Below are positions 24,280-36,840 of a DNA stretch of 64,000 nt, piece after piece. The stretch covers positions 1,054,001-1,118,000 of the forward strand of contig JANTUC010000002.1 in the NCBI GenBank assembly GCA_026873275.1. The letters run 5' to 3'. Below the pieces are notes generated by a model. That model saw only the letters and a program-made list of their open reading frames with translations, was not told where the DNA came from and ran no database searches. The position numbers and the translations under genes are program-made. Source of the stretch: Pseudopithomyces maydicus. Taxonomy: Eukaryota; Ascomycota; Dothideomycetes; Pleosporales; Didymosphaeriaceae. How positions within the stretch are numbered: the first letter of the stretch is position 1; the number at the start of each line of letters is the position of its first letter.

Positions 24280-25703
24280 TCAACCATCGTCATCAAATTC
24301 GCTTCCGTTAGATGATCCATCCATATCTTCATCATCGGTCTCGGCCTCTGATTCATCCGAATTTTCGTCATCGTTCCTCTGCGGATGCTGCTGCCACTCG
24401 ACTTCTAGTTCATCCAGAACCTGCGGTAGCCAGACCTCCATGCTTCCCGAACACTCGCGCGACAAATCGTTGTTCGAGAAATGAAGGTTCGTTATGGACC
24501 ACGGATTGGAATCGTCTTGCTGAGAAAGACAACCCATAGTCATACTGGTAAGCTGGGTGACCATGGAGAGATCTCGAAGCACGCGAGGCCAAGGGTGATA
24601 CCGATTTTCGGGGGTTTCCTCCTTCCAGCGACTTGCACTATCATATGATAGTTTGACCTTCCACAGGCTAATATGGCGGATTGTTGTAGAGAATTTCGAA
24701 ATGATTTGAATGAGGATCGCAGGTTCTACGGACAACATGCCCAAATCAAGGCGTCGAAGGTTTGGTAGGAGGTTAGGCTTCAGGCCCAGTCTCTGTAGTA
24801 TGGAAGAGCCCAATGGAGGATCGTATTTTTGAAAGTTCAATCGGACGTGCTGGAGAGATACTACTCTATGAAGAAATGCTTCCATTAGGGTGGTGCAGTT
24901 GATTGAACGACAGTGAATGTCTGCGTATACGTTGACAGTTAGCAACAACTGTTGTAGTCCATTCAAGACTCGTTCCATCTTGGCGTCTGGCGATAGAAAG
25001 AATGCAAGATCGTTCAGGCCGTTGCTGCGCTTGCGTAAGATGGTTTCGATAGAAGAAACCGGTATAGCTCGATCGGCATCAGAAAGCGCTTGCATGAGCA
25101 GTAGAAAAACTTTGGATGCAAATTGACTCGAACCAGATTCAAGATTGCACGAGGTCTCGAGGAAGACGGTTGGTGCACCATAGCTGCGCCAACGACTGCT
25201 GTCGCGTGAACGCCCGTGTGCTTCGTAGTCGCGTATACCTATTGTCTGGAGGTTGGGCAAGTGACGAAAAGCCGTCGCCAGTAGATCTCGGCCGCGTCCA
25301 GAGTTCAGCAAGGCGAATTGATCAGCGAGGCCATCGCGAAAGGCTTCCTGTTGAGCTTCATTGGCGATGCGATCAAGGTAAGTAGCTTCGTACGACTCCA
25401 ATCCGATGATACAATGTTTCAGGGATGTCTTAAGTGCCTCATGCTTGGATATGTTGACTAGAGTCTGCAGACTTGCTGTTGTGCACATGAATTGCCTCTT
25501 GGTGAAGAATTCTTTGGCAAACGTGTCAAACAAAGCTCTTTCGAGGTATCTGTTGGTAAGCCGCAGAGCTCCAAAGTCTTTTGTGGGAAGGTAAGTCGCG
25601 ATGCTTCGAGTTCTTGTTAGGAAGACGGGGCTCTTCGAGGGTCAAACACATACAGGTGCACAAGCAGCTCAAGTGGCATGCCAGTGAGGCTTGCATTTGC
25701 CAT
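24280..25703 (-). CDS. F-box/LRR-like protein
   Basis: I infer exons 25703-25654 and 25612-24280 (460 residues), joined by a 41-nt GT-AG intron. The joined N-terminus reads MPLELLVHLTRSIATYLPTKDFGALRLTNRYLE, which is the helical F-box pattern that binds Skp1 in SCF ubiquitin ligases. The long body has leucine-rich segments with fungal F-box style (LPNLQTIGIRDYE, LRRLDLGMLSVEP, IRHISLWKVKL). The last 30 residues are acidic (ESEAETDDEDMDGSS). Fungal genomes hold many such proteins, and the target cannot be predicted. It is divergent from the PARP gene. Confidence 0.72.
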
Positions 25704-26030
25704 TGTGCTCGTAATCGTCAGCAGGCTTGGAGATTCGATGGTTCAATGTAAGCTCTGTTGCTGTCCTCATACACCTGGGCAAGTGTTTTACATGGTCCCT
25801 GCTGTTGAGGCAACAGCGTACCACGGCGCGCGGGTTTCCAGGCAGCAACGCGCTTGATCGCGCGATCACCTGACGTCAGCCAATCAGGTGAAAGGATACC
25901 AGAGGAAGGCCCCTGCACCATGCAGCATGTATCCTACTTTCTCTTCTCTTCCCTTACTTTGCCATTTTCTTCCGTATTTCCCCAACCTCACTTGCCATCG
26001 CCTGCTCCATTTGCTTTCCGTTCTTTCGAA
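25704..26030. promoter_or_regulatory. Shared divergent promoter F-box/PARP
   Basis: These 327 bp lie between head-to-head starts. An in-frame ATG at 25920 could extend the PARP N-terminus by 37 residues, but that stretch is hydrophobic and does not match the family. Confidence 0.45.
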
Positions 26031-28292
26031 ATGGCGCTGGCCGGGTACACCGTTGCGCTTAGCGGCACCTTCCCTGGCACAACGCATACCGCATTGCAAA
26101 ACACCATTACCACTCTGGGCGGATCCGTCGCCAAAAGTGTCACCGCAGACACGAATCTTCTCATTTCGACGTCTACCGATGTCAACAAGAATTCCAGGAA
26201 AGTGCAAGACGCACAGACGAATGGAATCCCCATTGTGTCCATAGGATGGCTGGATGAGACCAAGCAGAGCTCCGCTGCGCCAGCTTTCGACGACTTCTTA
26301 CTCGCCAATGGGTCGTCCCCAGCCGCCAACACAGAAATTAAAGGTAAGAAGCGCGCTGCATCGCCTGACATCCCCGCCGCGCCTTCCAAAGTTTCAAAGC
26401 GCAACCCACTGGATACCGCACCAAAGCTTGAGCCTAAAGTTGGGGATGGATCCGTGCTAAAATCGCGAGATGTAAACATTCCCCTCGACGAAGGATGTCC
26501 GCTACAGGTGTATCGCGTCTACATTGACGAAGATGGCGTTGTCTACGACGCATCGTTGAATAAGACCGATGCTTCTGCAAACAACAACAAATTCTACCGC
26601 GTACAGGTAATGTACTTGGCACACTGCTTTGTGTTCAAAAACTGACCTGTTTAGCTTCTTTGGAATCCGAACACTCACGATTTCAAGACATGGACGCGGT
26701 GGGGCCGAGTTGGAGACCATGGTCAGAGCAAAGTTCTGGGCACTGGTCCTTTGGACGAAGCTCTGTCCCAGTTTAACAAGAAGTTCAAGGAGAAGAGCAA
26801 ATTAAGCTGGTCAGATCGTGGCGCTGCGCCAAAGAAAGGTAAGTGGGAATTTCGACCGCCCATATATCTCCAATGTATCACGCGGTCGTTGCAGGCAGCT
26901 AATACGAACATCGTGAGCAGGTGCCTATGCCTATGTTGAACGCAGTTATGAATCAGATACCGAGGATGAAGCCGAAGACGTGGTCGCTGCGAACGGACAC
27001 AGCCGCGAGTCTCGAAGCGTATCTCCAGCCAAATCTTCTCTTGCTGTTCCCATCCAGTCTCTCATGCAGCTCATTTTCAATCAACAATACATGAACGAGG
27101 CTATGAGTGACTTGAATTATGATGCCAACAAAATGCCTTTGGGCAAATTGAGCAAAGCTACCATTACACGAGGTTTCGAGACTCTCACTGAGCTTAGTGC
27201 GCTCCTCAGGGACGGTCGGGCTTCTCGCCAGGAAATTGAAGATCTCTCCAACCTGTACTACTCTCTGATCCCTCACAACTTTGGTCGATCACGGCCTCCA
27301 GTTATTGGCGACTCTGGCTCCCTAAAGCGAGAAGTGGAAATGCTAGACTCCCTAGGCGACATGAAGGAGGCAGCCGAACTGATGAAGAAAGACTTGAACA
27401 GCCTCGAAAAGATCAACGCTCTCGATCGCCAGTTCCAAGGCCTCGGACTGGATGAAATGACTGTCATAGAGCCCTACAGTAACGAATACAAAGAGCTGGC
27501 CAGCTATCTGGTCAACACCCGAGGTGCAACACATGGTATTACATACACCGTGGACAATATTTTTCGAATTGAGCGTCAAGGCGAACTGGAACGCTTCCAA
27601 AAGAGCCAATTTTCCAATATCAAAAGCGATCGGCGTTTGCTGTGGCACGGATCTCGAGGTATGTTGAACCAAATTGTGTGTTAAGTGGATATTGACCTGA
27701 TACTAGCAACCAACTTTGGCGGTATCCTTAGTCAGGGTCTCCGCATTGCACCTCCTGAAGCTCCTGTTAGTGGCTATATGTTCGGTAAAGGAATCTACCT
27801 TGCCGATATGTCGTCAAAATCAGCGAATTACTGTTGCTCATACAATAGCGGAGGCCACGCTCTTCTCTTGCTTTGCGAAGCGGAGCTCGGACAGCCCATG
27901 TATGAATTGACTAATGCTTCATACACTGCCGGTGAAGATGCTCGTAGACAAGGCAAGTGGTCTACGTTGGGCAAAGGCATGACTGGCCCTCGTGCGTGGA
28001 AGGACGCATCTTGTGTGCACCCGTCCCTTCAGGGTGTAAAGATGGTGAGTCTTATTTCTTAAGATACAGCGCATATCTGGTCAAATTTGGACGGATACGC
28101 TGAACATGCCTGAAATTCCCTTCAACCGTTCAAACACTTCTGTGAAACAGTGCTGACGTGGTAACACAGCCGGACACCAGCGTTCTTCCAGGAAACACCA
28201 ATGTCAGTGGTGCCTATCTTCAGTACAACGAGTATATCACATACGATATCGCTCAAGTTCGTCTTCGTTACCTCTTCCGAGTCCGTATGTGA
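26031..28292 (+). CDS. Poly(ADP-ribose) polymerase (BRCT-WGR-PARP)
   Basis: Exons 26031-26606, 26655-26838, 26921-27658, 27707-28044 and 28170-28292 encode 652 residues. This is the single-type fungal PARP, which makes poly(ADP-ribose) from NAD at DNA breaks. The BRCT domain covers about residues 1-90 (LGGSVAKSVTADTNLLI, IPIVSIGWLDE). The WGR domain is about 160-255 (TRWGRVGDHGQSKVLG). The helical regulatory domain follows (IQSLMQLIFNQQYM, LGKLSKATI). The catalytic domain carries the H-Y-E triad: His in LLWHGSR, Tyr in GKGIYLADMSSKSANYC, and Glu in QYNEYITYD. The first Met precedes AGYTVALSGTFPG, the start of BRCT, with an A at -3. All phases agree. No zinc fingers are present, as in other fungal PARPs. 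Confidence 0.95.
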
Positions 28293-29108
28293 TTGGAGTG
28301 TAATATCAAGTTTCAGTGTTTTAGCCGGCACTAATCGCCACTATCCTGAAAGTTCGTGTTAGTATCTGGCGTCTATTCACCGTCCGTCTGTGTCCGGAAA
28401 TCCCAAAACATTGATTCTATGGTCAATCATGTTAAGTAATACACTAAATATATTAAATCATGAATCGATTCTCTTGAAGGCTTAACCCGATTGAGTGCTG
28501 ATGTCCCAGGGTGAAAAGAATCCTGTAAAGACTCCTGTCATTTAACAAAGTGGCATATGCAATATTCTTATTACTTCACCCGTTTCTGCTGGCCGAATCG
28601 AAGGGGAAAATTCCATTTTAAAACTTGATTTTCAGAAGGAATGGTGAATAGGATCAGGCTCCAGGCTCTCTTAGGCGATAGGTTCCTTCCTACAGGGGTT
28701 GAGCAGTTATTGACATAATGAGCGCTCCTTCGCGCACTTAAGTACATAGACGACTTGCATGAAGCTTACTGCATAACCGCCTTGCCGGAAATCGAGAAGA
28801 CCCAATTGGCTCACATGATCTTCGGCGGGAAAACACGCTCTGCAATCGGAAAAGTTGGAACACGATCGTATTGCTCGTTTTTGGCGCTTCTCGCAAGCAC
28901 AGCCTCAGTTGCTCCTAGTTTTGCTGATTGCGGCACGGCCGAACTATCTTACGAGCTAATCTTAACAACCGGATCCTGCGGCCGAGTGTAAGCCCCGCTA
29001 AAATACAGTAGGCAGAATATCTTTGCTGGGAGTATACTTAAACAAGAAGCCCTCAAGTATGTTCGCATCCGTATCATAAGCGTAGCAAACAAACTGCAGG
29101 TCTCCAAT
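28293..29108. other. Intergenic between PARP and FAD oxidase
   Basis: It contains an A/T-rich 3' part and no recognisable coding sequence. The ORF at 28755-28991 has no family resemblance. Confidence 0.5.
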
Positions 29109-31100
29109 ATGAAGGCTTGGCAATACGTTCTTGCTAGTCTGCTCTCCTCTTCTACACTGGTCTCTGCATCTGTTGAAGAATGCAGATGTGTATGTTCAAC
29201 ACCAATTTCAGCACCGTAGACATTTACTAACGAACTTTTTGTAGTCACCTAATAGCGACTGCTGGCCTTCAGTGTCAGACTGGGCACTTCTGAACGAGAC
29301 TTTGTCAGGCGCCCTCATTCGTGGAGTTCCCCCTGCGTCGGCATGCTATCCCGATCAGCCGGATTACGATGAGGATGCATGCGCAACAATTCGCGGTCAA
29401 TGGCTCAATTCCACCTGGCACGCTAAAGATCCAATCAGCATCGGCTATCCTATTTGGGCGAACAACTCTTGCAATCCTATCTTTCCGAATGGGACCAGCG
29501 TTACTGGTGATGTGAATGCAGGAAAGAAGGGCTGTTCCATCGGTAACTATCCTGTATATGCTGTCAATGTTACGAACCCCGAGCAAATTGCAGATGCCTT
29601 GAAATGGGCAGGGAAATACAATGTTAGAGTGGTCATAAAAAATACAGGGCATTCATATCCTGGAAGGTAAGTACATGCGTGCACAAGCGAAAAGATTCAA
29701 GATTTCACCTGTCTAAATTGTCATAGGAGCGTTGGTTACGGTGCCCTTAGCATCTGGACTCACAATCTCCGAGGAATCGAGTATCTGCCCTCTTTCGAGC
29801 CAACTGCGTGCCCTGTAGACGAGCCTCTCACAGCTGCTCGTGTCGCTGCAGGGACGACTGGCATAGAAGCTCAGATCGAGATGTCTAAACATGGCTCTGT
29901 TGTGGTGACTGGCGCAAACCCATATGTCGGTATCGTTGGCTGGTTGACTGGCGGTGGGCATGGTCCGCTGTCGACAACATTCGGCATGGGAGCAGACAAC
30001 CTCCTCGAAGCGACTGTTGTTACACCCACGGGGGAGATTCTTATCGCAAACCCCTGTCAGAACTCAGACCTCTTTTTCGCAATACGCGGTGGAGGCGGCG
30101 GGACCTATGGCGTCGTCACAGAAGTTGTAGTGAAGACTCACCCAGATCCCAAGACAACTAAGATTCTGTTCCAGCTAAGTACCACAGGACCTAATATCAC
30201 AGGAGATTACTGGGACTTGATGGCGTTCTTCCATGTTGAGATGCAGCGAATGAAGGAGGAAGGAGGGCTATCTGGGTACTACTACATGGTTGGCCCACCC
30301 ACATACCCAATCTACGCTTTTCTTGGAGCGTTCTCCATATTCAACAAGCCGAACGGGACAATGGAAAGACTGTGGGCGCCTATTATTGCGAAGATCGAGA
30401 GCCATCCTGGTCTGTTCCAGTATATTTCTGAGATCACACAGGCCAACACATTCCTTGAGGCAGTCGGTACTACGACAGATGAGGTGGTGGCTGCCGGTGG
30501 ATCTGCTTATGCGTCCTGGTTGTTGAGCCCAAAGAGCTTAGAAGATACGAACGTTACTGCAAAGGTATTCTCTGAGATCGGAGCAAGCGTCAACGCGTCG
30601 GAGCCGAACGTAAGATTTATCGGGTTATACGGCAAGAGAATGGATACTGACAGTCCCAGGGCATATTCTCGAATCCAAGCCTCCTTGGCCACATGATTGC
30701 ATCACCCAAGGAGCCTTCGTATTACCCTTCGGTCATCTCCATGAACCCAGCCTGGCGGAACACCCTGACGCATCTCATAATTGCCGAGATTTGGCCTGAC
30801 GGCATCGCACAGCCTCTTATCGACTCGGTGTACCGTGACGTAACTACGAAGGCACAGAAATTACGGGAGTTGTCGCCAGAAACTGGTGCCTATTTCAATG
30901 AACCGGATAGTTACGAGCCAGAATGGCAACACGCATTCTTTGGAGAGAATTACGAAAAGCTGAAAGAAGTGAAGAGCAAATATGACCCAGAAAACATCCT
31001 GTGGTGTCGTCGGTGTGTTGGCAGTGAAGCTTTGGTAGAAGAGGAAGACGAGAGATTATGTGTTGCTGGGGGTTCATATGGAACCTCGAGAAAACACTGA
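29109..31100 (+). CDS. Secreted FAD-linked oxidase (berberine-bridge type), frameshifted
   Basis: Exons 29109-29189, 29245-29666 and 29727-31100 give about 625 residues. MKAWQYVLASLLSSSTLVSA is a signal peptide, and N-glycosylation sites follow. The FAD-binding PCMH domain shows KYNVRVVIKNTGHSYPGR, whose His is the usual covalent flavin attachment site. It also shows GIVGWLTGGGHGPLS and the AIRGGGGGTYGVVTEV loop. The C-terminal BBE motif is YDPENILWCRRCVGSEAL. Such enzymes oxidise alcohols, sugars or alkaloid-like substrates and release H2O2. The frame breaks between 30655 and 30661 (CCCAGGG). One extra C or G joins MDTDSP to SLLGHMIASP, and no intron fits there. The break would remove the last 135 residues including the BBE segment. 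Confidence 0.88.
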
Positions 31101-31631
31101 CGGTGCCTGGACTAGGTCGAGTGAGCTTCGTTGACGTGGAATAATAGCTCACTGGCATATGTGGCACTGTATACTGCCGTTTGCATGTAGATGCTCACCT
31201 ACATTACCTCGAAATGTTAATATAGCTATATATAAATCTGGACGAAGGCAATGCATGAATCATTTGGTAGGATAAAAAAAGGTGTTGCAATCAGTGTGAC
31301 TGGCCAAAGATGATTCATCCACGATACCTGGACTGAGAACAACAAAACCTCACCTCGCCACAGATTAGTCTGTTCCCCCTGAAAGTCAATTATCGGACGA
31401 GAGAAATCGGAGCACAGGATGCATGCTTAATAATGAATGCTGCGTCCCAATCCCGTCCCGTCCCGTCCCTTCCAACCCCACCAAGCGTGCCCCACTAGAA
31501 CGTACGAAGCTACCAGAAGCTCGCCTTCGATATCGCCGACGGACTCACCTCGACTTGAGTTCCGGAAATTCACACTTTACACCCCGTTATTGCACTTTGT
31601 AACATATATATCCCACAAAGTTCTGGCAGCC
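31101..31631. other. Intergenic before riboflavin kinase
   Basis: It holds a short run of tcccg/tccca repeats (31445-31475) and no gene. Confidence 0.5.
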
Positions 31632-32462
31632 ATGAGTCGTCCCAACGTACCCCGCGACCCAATCGCCGGACCTGACAGTGCGCCCTCCTCTCTACTACCC
31701 CCATAGTTACCGCCCCCTCGGTCGCTAACCCTCCGCAGCGGTCCAACCCCCTTCCCCCTCAAACTACGCGGTCCCGTTGTCAAAGGCTTCGGCCGCGGCT
31801 CCAAAGAACTCGGCATCCCGACCGCCAACATCCCCCTCACGGGGCTCAGCATCGGCGGAAACGACGACCTCGAATCCGGCATCTACTACGGCTACGCGTC
31901 GCTCGACCACTCAAGCATCCCCGCGCTCACAACCAATATCAGCGTGCCCAGCGCATCGGGCGACACGGCGATTCCCGAGCGCAGCTCCAATCATGCTGTC
32001 GCTGACCTCGAGGAGCCGGCGACCGCACCGCCTAGCCGGCCCATCACGCCAGGCCGAGAGAGGGCTGTGAAAGTGTACCCGACGGTGCTGAGCATCGGAT
32101 ATAACCCTTACTACAAGAATACGCAGCGCAGCATCGAGATACACATCCTGCATTCGTTTGCGCAGGATTTCTACGGCGCGACGCTCTCGCTCATCATACT
32201 GGGGCACATACGGCCCGAATATGACTACGTGTCCAAGGAGGCGCTGGTCGAGGACATCAGGGAAGACATTCGCGTTTCGCAGAGGAGTCTGGCGCGCCCG
32301 GCATATGAGCAGTGGCAGCACGACGAGTGGCTGCATGGACACGGGGGCAAGACACAGTCTGGGGCGGTGGTGCCGGGCTCTGAACAGCGGGCGCGGGACC
32401 AGGATTCTGAAGGTGCGCGGGAAGAGTTGGAGCGGAGACAGGCGGCGAAGAACACGATATAA
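31632..32462 (+). CDS. FMN1: Riboflavin kinase, apparent frameshift
   Basis: Exons 31632-31677 and 31739-32462 give about 256 residues. The enzyme phosphorylates riboflavin to FMN. Family landmarks are GPVVKGFGRGSKELGIPTANIP (ATP-binding part), GIYYGYA, VYPTVLSIGYNPYYKN and HILHSFAQDFYGATL. A Ser/Pro-rich insertion separates the strands, as in other fungal forms. The tail beyond EDIRVSQ is an unusual Gln/Glu/Arg-rich extension. With the GT-AG intron 31678-31738, exon 2 starts one base out of phase. An extra C in one of the two C5 runs (31747-31751 or 31754-31758) would give QPPFPLKLRG. A different intron choice is possible but I found none. Confidence 0.88.
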
Positions 32463-33126
32463 AGAATCTCGACGGGGTACTGGACAAGAGTGAGATGATT
32501 CCCCGATCGCTCAAGATTCACACCCCATGATTACGACGGCACGAACTAGACGCACGACATGGCGATATATGATAGACTTGTAAAAGAAATTCTCACAAAA
32601 ATTTGAAACAATAGGACGAAGCGATTCATTCACTCGTCTGTATCGAACTATAAACCGAAACTGGACATTATCGTTGTCTCCTCGTTCTCGCTCCGTTCAT
32701 TATCAACATCTCTCCGAATTCTTGTGGAAACCCATTGCCCACTACCCAGATGTAGCAAGACATCACAATCGCATACGTAGCTTCGCAAGACAAGAGAGGC
32801 TGGCTAATATTATATATGCAACAAGAAGAATTATTTTTTTGTTCGCTTCCTGGTACACAGCGTACAAGTACAACTGGAATAAAGTGCCTGCGTACTATGA
32901 CAATTTACATACCAAGCAACACTGGTAGCTGTTCCCAAAATCGAAAGGTCATGAGAGCAACAGAGCAAATATCAAGAGATGATACAAGACGCTTGGTGCT
33001 AGGGACAAACAAAGCAATACTATCCGGCTATTGACAGGTTGTACCGCTGACTAAAACGTGGGCAAGGGGTATCTTTTTAGCTGTGCAACTGTAATGTGAT
33101 GTGAAGGGACCATTTTGCCGCTGCTT
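32463..33126. other. Convergent intergenic region FMN1/ERT1
   Basis: These 664 bp lie between two convergent genes, are A/T-rich and probably hold both 3' UTRs. No gene was recognised. Confidence 0.5.
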
Positions 33127-35317
33127 TTATTGCGTAGTGCTCAGAACAGGCATGATCTATCCAGGTTAATAAGTTGTCCTATTCCACCACGCGCCTAGGG
33201 AAAATACATACCTGGAAGGCCACTAACATGGGCATATCGAAGTTATCCCTTTTGATGTGCCACATCATCATGCAGTCGATAAGTCCATTACGCGAGCCCA
33301 GGCTTCTCATAGCCTCTCCACGATGTATAGTACCGTCTTCGTGCTTCACAAGCGGCTCGTGCTTGGTGTGATGGCCGTTTGCTCCACGGGATCTATCTGC
33401 TTCGCGTGCAATGTCTTCCTGGGTCTGATAACGAAGAAAGTTGACGCGCCGATGGCCTCTAGCCAAGACGTCCCCCGTTGCAAAGTCCGCAAAGTCCGAT
33501 AGATACTGTACCGCTCCAGGCTCATCCATGAGTTCAACAATGTTGACTGGTAGATGCCCAGACTCAGGCTCCTGACCTGGTAATATGGGCGTAGTATTAT
33601 TTTGAGTGGAAACGCCACTGTCACCAGAGCGCTGTTGACTGGTTCCGAAGTTTGCGTTGAGATTGGTATCGTACCCTAATAGGACCTCTCTCTTCCAGCC
33701 GGTCAAGATTTCGAACTCTTTGTTCATACCAACAACTTCACCTGTGCGACGCACGATCAAGGAAGGCGTGCCAAGCTCCGCAAAACTCTCAGACATGGCA
33801 ATCAGAGAGCGCTGTAGATTCTTCTCCGCATGTATGAGATCATCGGTGTCCAGGTGAGAAGCATTGATCAACAGAGAAGGTCTGAACCGACCGAGCGAGT
33901 TCCTCACGCTTTCTTTGCTCTTGTTCGAAAATCTCTTTTGGCAGGCTAATAGCAAACGATGGTGCGCCGAAGGGTAATCGTAGGGTTTTTTGACCTTTTC
34001 ATATATGAGCTTGGACTGCCGTTTTCTCCCCGCGTTGGGATGTGTGGGGTAGAGAGGGCCGCCTTGTGGGCGATTTTCTTGTTGTTGTTGTGGACGATGT
34101 GTCGTAGGCGATCCTCTCGATTGGGCCTGATTGGCGTTCGCAAAGAAAGTCGCAGCAGACATGGGGTTTTCGTTGTCATAGCCAGAGTTGAAGTCCATGG
34201 ATGCGGGGCTAGCACTCGATAGGCTTGATGGTCCACCTTGCCCTATAGCGTAGGCCATGGGATTATTGACGCTGTCGTGTCGGTCTACGGTGACCGGTGT
34301 GTTGTTTGGCGTGTGTACCTGAAGGCTGCCGTGTCGCGAGTGCGGATGTTGCCATTCGGCCGATGGAAGACCTTCTTGACCAAAGGCGACTGGGGCTGGT
34401 AAGCCATTTTGGTCATTATATGCCGCGGAGTTCATCGGACCATTATATCCATGGGCTGGTTGATTTAGCGGGGTGTCATTAGCCGGGGTATCTATTGCCG
34501 CAGACGATATATGTCCTAGCATGCTCAACTCCAGAGCACCGTAATGATTTCCAAAGTTCAACCCTGCGATGTCAAAGTTGAACAAGGCAGGATCACTGGG
34601 ATCAAAAAGGGGCCCGCCGCCGAATTGGGTCATCTGGGGCGGTGCCCCTTGCGATACTGGGGCAGGTGCGGCAGAAAGTGCAGCTTGAGGATTCTGGCCA
34701 TACTGCGGTGATATAGGGGCCTGCGGGTTGCCGTAGGCGGGATCTTGCACTGGCATGGGCTGGCCGGGCGTGGAATTTGGAGGATAGTAGGCCGTCGACG
34801 GGGCTTGTGCAAAATACCCTGGTTGCTGGGGTATAGACTCCTGACTATGTGTAGGGACAGGAACCGGCCGACTTCCGTTCATGTGAGGATAGTGGCCCCC
34901 CACGCCAGGCATGAGGGCACCGTCGGGGGCATCGTGAAGGTACTTGGCCTTCTTCCGCACGCCGTCCATGCAGTGGTCCTGCAGGCCACGCTTGATGCAG
35001 CGAGCACAGGGGCGTTCGTCACCTGGATAGTCAGCCTCGTGGGGAGCGGAGAAGAGCAGAGAAGAAGGGCACTCACCGCATGTCAAGTGAGCGCGCTGGC
35101 AGGCGAAGCAGGCTCTTCGGGCCTTCTTGCGACGCGGCCTCGTGGGGTCCTTCGCATTCGACTTCGCGGTGCCATTGGGCTTGGTTTCTGGGGAATGGTC
35201 GCCGGAGCGTGGGCCAGGCTTCTGTTCGGCGGTCATGTCGAGGTCGCCGTGGTCGCTCCCGTCAGGACCGCTGTAATCCGGCGAGGGCGATGCATCGTGA
35301 TGGTCCGGGGAGGACAT
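33127..35317 (-). CDS. ERT1: Zn2Cys6/PAS gluconeogenesis regulator (AcuK/ERT1 type)
   Basis: Exons 35317-35077, 35022-33212 and 33156-33127 encode 693 residues. The Zn2Cys6 cluster, about residues 70-98, is CFACQRAHLTCGDERPCARC...C, preceded by a basic RPRRKKARR stretch. A Gln/Pro/Asn-rich middle is followed by FGTPSLIV-like PAS sequence (ELGTPSLIVRRTGEVVGMN...ILTGW), and the C-terminus holds GLIDCMMMWHIKRDNFDMPML. This order is that of AcuK/AcuM/ERT1 regulators, which control gluconeogenesis, non-fermentable carbon use and, in some species, iron uptake. The 54-nt first intron lies inside the zinc cluster, between the third and fourth Cys, and has no stop in frame. The tiny last exon (10 codons, IMPVLSTTQ) is inferred from a good donor and acceptor; the end could differ. 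Confidence 0.88.
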
Positions 35318-36840
35318 AATCCCTAATATCTCTTCTGGGAGTGCTCTTGCACAACACAGACGGGCACGACGGGTGGCGGGCTAGTGGTCTGGATGTGCTT
35401 GGGCGCTGCAGACGCACGTTTTCTCAGCGTGCAGGCGTCAGAAGCAGCGCTGGGGTGGACCCGGGACAACGGCAAGCCAATGCGTGGCGGGCGCACACGG
35501 GGCGAGAGACCCAGCTGCGTGTTTCGAGAGTGCGATCACGCGTGCGCTGGCTTGCTCGAACGGGCGCTGCGGTGACACCGGAGGCGCTCCAATGGGGAGG
35601 GTGGAGCTGGAGGGTGGCTTGCTGCGGTGGGGACGGCAGGGTCAGTCGAGGGCGTCGAGTCTCGCGTGCGTGTCGGGCGGTGTTGAGGACAGAGGGCCAT
35701 GCAATCGCTGAGGGAGCTGTCGGGCGCGCAGCCGCATTGTGGAGCAATGCCCTCAGACACCCATTCCACGCGGCGGAGGAGGGCCTCTGGCGGGCGCAAC
35801 AATTCACAGAGCCGCGCTCGGGCTGCAATGCGCTGTGCGAGGGGGCGCTTGCGAGGGATGTGCAGCGGACGCTGGCTGGAAGCGGCAGCAGGGGAAGCAG
35901 CAGAGACAGCGGTGGCAGCGGTGGGAGCGAAGAGCAAGGCCGGTCGGTGGTGGTGGTAGCGACGACGGTAGGCGCAGAGTCCGGGGGGCTGGCTGGCTGG
36001 CTTGGTGGGTGGGTGGGGGAAAGGGACCTGGGGAGGGGCCCGGGGGCGAGGTACTCGAGGGGCTCCAGGGCGCTCGCTCGCTCACTCGCTCTCTCTTTCT
36101 CGCTCGCGCGCGCTCTCCTCGCGCTCCTCAGGTGGTCGAATGCGGGCGTGCGGGCGTGTGGGCGTGTGGGCAGCGGCGGACGGACGAGCGCGCGCATCCC
36201 CGCAGTGCCTGAGGAAAAATGGGCACCCAGCAGTGCCCAGCACTGACAAGCTAGGCCAGCCCTCGGCTACTGCTGAGCCCATTGGTGACCCTCTCCTCGG
36301 GCTCCCGGCGACCACCCCTGGGCCACCCGCTCGATCAGACGCCAGATCTCCGTCCAATATACCTGCATCGCATATGCCTACCGTACCCTACAGTACCCGC
36401 CGATGCCTTGCTGCTCCGCTCGCAAAACGTCTGTCCCCCAGCCCATGGCAGCCAAAAGCAACGAGCCTGGCCCCGGTGCCTGCCAGCGAGCCTTCTTCTA
36501 CGCCCTGTGCTACAATCATTCACCAGAGGCAAGGCCGCTGCAGCCTCCACGTTCCCGCCCGCCCGGCGGTCAGTCCTCGCCAGCGTCATGCCTCGCCGTC
36601 GTGTGTAGCCTGTTCCCTGAGCGCTGGCGTGGCTGCCCTCGTGGCGCCTCAGCAACGTTACCCAGCATGCTGCCGGCTTTCTCAGGCATGCTCCAGGGGG
36701 CTTCGTGTGCATCACGTGCAGAGTGCAAAGTGGAAGAAACTTGGACATTTCAATAAACATGCACGGCATGCAAATGCCGTGCCACCACCCTCTATAATTA
36801 GCCCGCTTTCCACCACTCACGTCCCAATTCCTCCACTCTA
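35318..36840. promoter_or_regulatory. GC-rich upstream region of ERT1
   Basis: These 1.5 kb lie between the ERT1 start and the 3' end of the MFS gene. They are very GC-rich, with long overlapping open frames on both strands that show no domain and simple composition. They likely hold the promoter and 5' leader of ERT1. A CT/GC simple tract lies at 36071-36129. Confidence 0.55.
36071..36129. repeat. CT/CG simple-sequence tract
   Basis: Repeated ctcg/cgct/ctct units form a low-complexity tract. Confidence 0.8.

Noticed and set aside
35341..36246. 301-codon frame and overlapping minus-strand frames
   Set aside because: Start is not ATG, composition is simple, and frames of similar length exist on both strands of the same GC-rich DNA.
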